NCBI RefSeq assembly: GCF_030867145.1
Contig: NC_134414.1
Location: forward strand, 131,204,465 to 131,268,464
Length of the DNA: 64,000 bases
Origin: Opisthocomus hoazin
Taxonomy: Eukaryota > Chordata > Aves > Opisthocomiformes > Opisthocomidae
Direction of reading: 5' to 3'
Shown: piece after piece, positions 58,766-64,000 of the stretch
Layout: each line of letters opens with the position of its first letter
Position numbering within the stretch: the stretch's first letter is position 1
Made by a program: the position numbers and the translations under genes
The notes under the pieces: model-generated
The model's input: the letters and a program-made list of their open reading frames with translations, nothing else
Told to the model about the DNA's origin: nothing
Database searches by the model: none

Positions 58766-61507
58766 CTATAAAACACAAAAGGTAAGAGCTTCCATTTGGC
58801 AGGAAAGCTTACTCCAAGAAGAATGTTTCTTTCCTGCTACAGACCTCATTTCTATCACCAAAATAAATACAAACAAAAATTAAAACCCCAGCAACATAGC
58901 AGCTGTCATCTTATATTCAACAATATAGACAGCAGTGCATGCAAAATAAAACAGCAGCCTGCAAATCTCTGGCCAGTAATTTAAAGAAAATTCCTTGAAG
59001 ATGAAAGGGATGGGATACTGACTATTTTGATGTTTCTTTTCAAAAACTGTCACTCCAGTACTATAACTGGAATTTCTGATTAGCAATACAAGTTTTGTAA
59101 CAAACATACTAACTACAGATACCTACACTATGAGGCCATAGTAGCCTTTAAATTGTGGATAGAGATGCACAGAACACCACTGAAATTATTCATAGTTTGG
59201 ACTGAGCTTTGTAAGATAAGGAGTCTGTTGACAACTTGCACATTGCCTTCAAAATTACAAATAACTAGCCTCTTAATGGCTTGGATCATACATTTCTACA
59301 CAGAAGGGATTTAAGACCTAACTTCCTGTAGCTCTACTTACTGTAGATCTAAAAGGTCTGTATTTGTTGTCCTCAGAGAAGTGTCCACGCTACCCACTTG
59401 CCATATTTAATACCCAAATACACCTGTTTAACAACTGAGTGTATTTTTCACAATCCCCCCACCCCCAATGACGAAGAGAAATGTGTTGTACCATTTTGTC
59501 AACATTTTCATAATATAAAACTATGATGCTGACAAGTCTGGAATTTATGCAGAGACCCCTTCTATAATTTGACCATTTGTTAACTCATTTTGGCCTTTCT
59601 ATGAATGCTTACTATGGCTCACCTGAAAGTATTTAATCACATTAGTCTAACTCTAAATTCCAAAATACTTACACTAAGATGTCACGGAAAGTAGGTCCCT
59701 ATGATCCATAATCAGCTTCTTCCACTCCAAAGATTAAATTCACTTACATTTACAAAATACCTTTAGGAAAAACTGTTAATTGATTCAGAGAATGTACACA
59801 GTATGCAACTAAATGCTTTCTGACAGAACAAGTTATGTTCAAATTGTACTGATTTATTTACAACTGTAGTTTATAAACAGTAACACAAACATCTTTACAT
59901 GAAAAAATCTCATTGCTGAAGTAGGCACAGAGTCAAAGACTCTTCAGGATATTTTCAGAAGGGAGTAGGAAGAGAAAAATGTAATACAACAGCTGCTGGG
60001 CAAAAATATAAATACATGAGCATTGGCCCAGGTGCAATTTCATGCAAATATCTTTAACAGTTCAAGTTCTATTGGTGTTTACTCAGATATTAAGAAGAAA
60101 AAAAAAAAAAAAAAGGGAATTAGTTCCAGAATTAAGGTGCCCTAGCTTGATTCCTAGTAAAATAACTTAGAATAAGTGTTTTTTATAAAGGTCAGTTTAA
60201 TTTCTTTTACCTCCTGATGATGTACCAGCTGACAGGTTTTGATTCAAATACTCAGAAGACTTCACATAGCAAAGCTAATCCCTATTATCTTTATTTCACA
60301 GTTTTTGGTAATTTCCACATCAGTCTACAAAGATGCTATACCTCAGCCAGAAGGACATTCCTGTTCTGAGCTTTTTAACAAGAGAACCTTTCTTGGAATA
60401 GGTGGCAAAGCTGCTGATAAACAATCACATAGTTGCCATCTCTCAAACCTGAACTAATTTAGATGTTAGTTAAAAGAATCTAAACAAATGCTTGAATCAA
60501 TGAAGGCAACAGGTAATGAATACATTTATCACAGGTATATAGCATGTGAATCTCTTGATTTGTGTGCACTATTTTGCTTGCCGAACACACCTTTGATCAG
60601 CACAGACTCACGTCTGTGCTGATCTGAAGGTTTTTAAAGGTCTAATCATTATCTCAGATATTTTGTTTCTGAGGAGCAAGGTAACTTGTTTTCAACTGTC
60701 ATATTCTGTCATAAGCATTATTTCAATGTACACACTCATCTTTACAAGAGAAACAGTGTCAACCTATGAAATGTAAAATTCTACGTAATTAAAAATATCA
60801 CAGCCCAGTAGTAGAAGCTTAATGTGCACAGTTCATTTTGGTATTTAAAAATAACCTTACCACCAATTCCAATTATTTAACCTAGTAGTGGATAAAACTT
60901 TTAAAAAAGTTAATTTAACAAATTGCTTGCATTTTTTCCATTTATCTGCAGCCCAAGATAGACTAACCATTTTTCATGAGAAGGAACCGGTATTTCTAAG
61001 ATTTTTATCTGCTCTGCTCATAAACCTAAGTTTTTAATCAGTCCTTGATACTACCCAGCAGGCAAAATCACATTTATAGATGGCAGGCAATGGAGACACT
61101 TTACTTTCAAGGGACAGTAATTTAAAAACCATTCTATTTTCATCTGCTTCTCCATACTTGGCAGTGCTTCATTCCTTTAATACACTTAATGCAAACCCAG
61201 CTGCATCTTCTCTCGCAAAGATGTAGATCACTCACATTAAGGCTGCATCAAAAATCAAACAAACTGACCTTTATAATAAACATTTCTTCAAAACAAAAAA
61301 CCCCCATAATTAAAAAAAATTTAAAAACCTGCTCAGAAATCGATAATAATTTACCCTATCACAAGCCTGCTAGTCAGGCACTCCCATCAGCAAACAGAAA
61401 AATTCTCTTAAGTTAGTATTCAGTTGGGAAACAGTCAGCTTTGTGTCCATATACAGTATCTTGGTTGCTTCTTCTTTATAAATTGTTCTCTACAAAGTCT
61501 TTAGTTA
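58766..61507. other. TBC1D23 3' UTR and upstream part of the unidentified gene
   Basis: AT-rich sequence. Minus-strand AATAAA hexamers at 60,290-60,295 and 59,853-59,858 could end TBC1D23 with a 1.2-1.65 kb 3' UTR. An A homopolymer lies at about 60,098-60,114. I see no strong additional exon. A consensus donor (ACA|GTAAGT) at 59,342 could belong to an upstream exon of the unidentified gene, but it has no good acceptor. Confidence 0.45.
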
Positions 61508-63489
<1,982 letters not shown>

Positions 63490-63490
<1 letters not shown>

Positions 63491-64000
63491 GACTGACGAA
63501 CAGAGGGACTGGTTGAGGATGTGAAGGCTGGGGGCAGCCTCGGCTGCAGTGACCATGAAATGGTGAACTTCAGGATCCTACGTGGAGGAAGCAGGGCAAT
63601 AAGTAGGATCAAAACCTTGGACTTAAGGAGAGCTAACTTTGGCTTCTTCAAGGACCTACTTGGAGGAATCCTATGGGTCAGGGCTCTAGAAGGTAGGGGG
63701 GTCCAAGAGAGCCAGTCGCTGTTTAAACATCACTTCCTCCATGCTCAGAATCAGTGCATCCCCCCTGAGCAAGAAATCTAGCAAAGGAGGCAGGAGACCC
63801 ACATGGATGAGCAAGGAGCTTCTAGCGGAACTCAGATGGAAAAGAAAGGTCTATGGAATGTGGAAAGAGGGACAGGCCACTTGAGTATAGGAATGCTGTC
63901 AGAGCATGCAGGGATGCAATGAGGAAGGCTAAGGCCCACTTGGAATTGAATCTGCAACGGATGTCAAGGACACAAGAAAAGCTTCTTCAAGTACTTCAGC
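63490..64000 (+). mobile_element. CR1 LINE ORF2 fragment running off the right edge
   Basis: The plus-strand frame from about 63,521 to 63,781 reads GCSDHEMVNFRILRGGSRAI and then TLDLRRANFGFFKDLLGGIL, the end of the endonuclease and the linker before the reverse transcriptase of CR1. After 63,781 the similarity continues with frame breaks (MDEQGAS, then frame changes), so the copy is decayed. It lies inside a TBC1D23 intron, antisense to it. Confidence 0.85.

Noticed and set aside
59342-59401. Possible upstream exon of the unidentified gene ending at ACA|GTAAGT
   Set aside because: The donor is excellent and a phase-2 join is possible, but the only acceptors have no pyrimidine tract and an in-frame stop lies just upstream.

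Overview
The window is nuclear DNA of a vertebrate, almost certainly a bird. It has compact genes with GT-AG introns, CpG-island promoters and several CR1-type LINE copies with the avian ATTCTGTGATTCTGT-like 3' tail. The gene order TBC1D23 - NIT2 - TOMM70 - LNP1 matches the conserved vertebrate block found on human 3q12, read here in the opposite orientation. All gene models below were joined by hand from splice sites and reading phase. No alignment was run, and family matches rest on remembered protein families.

Layout from left to right. Positions 1-4,978 hold no gene I can support, only a CR1 copy at 2,031-2,562. LNP1 (minus strand, three coding exons, 199 codons) runs from 14,834 down to 4,979, with a second CR1 in its long intron. 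A CpG island at about 17,640-18,530 sits between LNP1 and TOMM70 and is probably a shared bidirectional promoter; it contains a CTCF-type motif and an ETS-type motif. TOMM70 (plus strand, 12 coding exons, 590 codons) runs 17,892-39,819. TOMM70 and NIT2 converge on a 5.1 kb interval of 3' UTRs and polyadenylation signals. NIT2 (minus strand, 10 coding exons, 275 codons, catalytic Glu/Lys/Cys all present) runs from 56,376 down to 44,970, and its CpG-island promoter carries a perfect NRF-1 palindrome. The last two coding exons of TBC1D23 lie on the minus strand at 62,985-61,508, and the gene continues past the right edge. The right edge itself is part of a CR1 reverse-transcriptase ORF.

The most interesting item is in the 5.1 kb between TBC1D23 and NIT2. 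Four minus-strand segments (58,765-58,599; 57,775-57,674; 57,069-57,001; 56,832-56,788) have usable splice sites, join in one phase, end in a stop codon and are followed by a tandem AATAAA signal. They look like the 3' end of a gene I cannot identify.

Functionally, TOMM70 (import receptor of the mitochondrial outer membrane) and NIT2 (omega-amidase) are both linked to mitochondrial metabolism, and their promoters carry ETS/NRF-1-type sites. TBC1D23 is a Golgi adaptor for endosome-derived vesicles. LNP1 is a small basic protein of unknown function.
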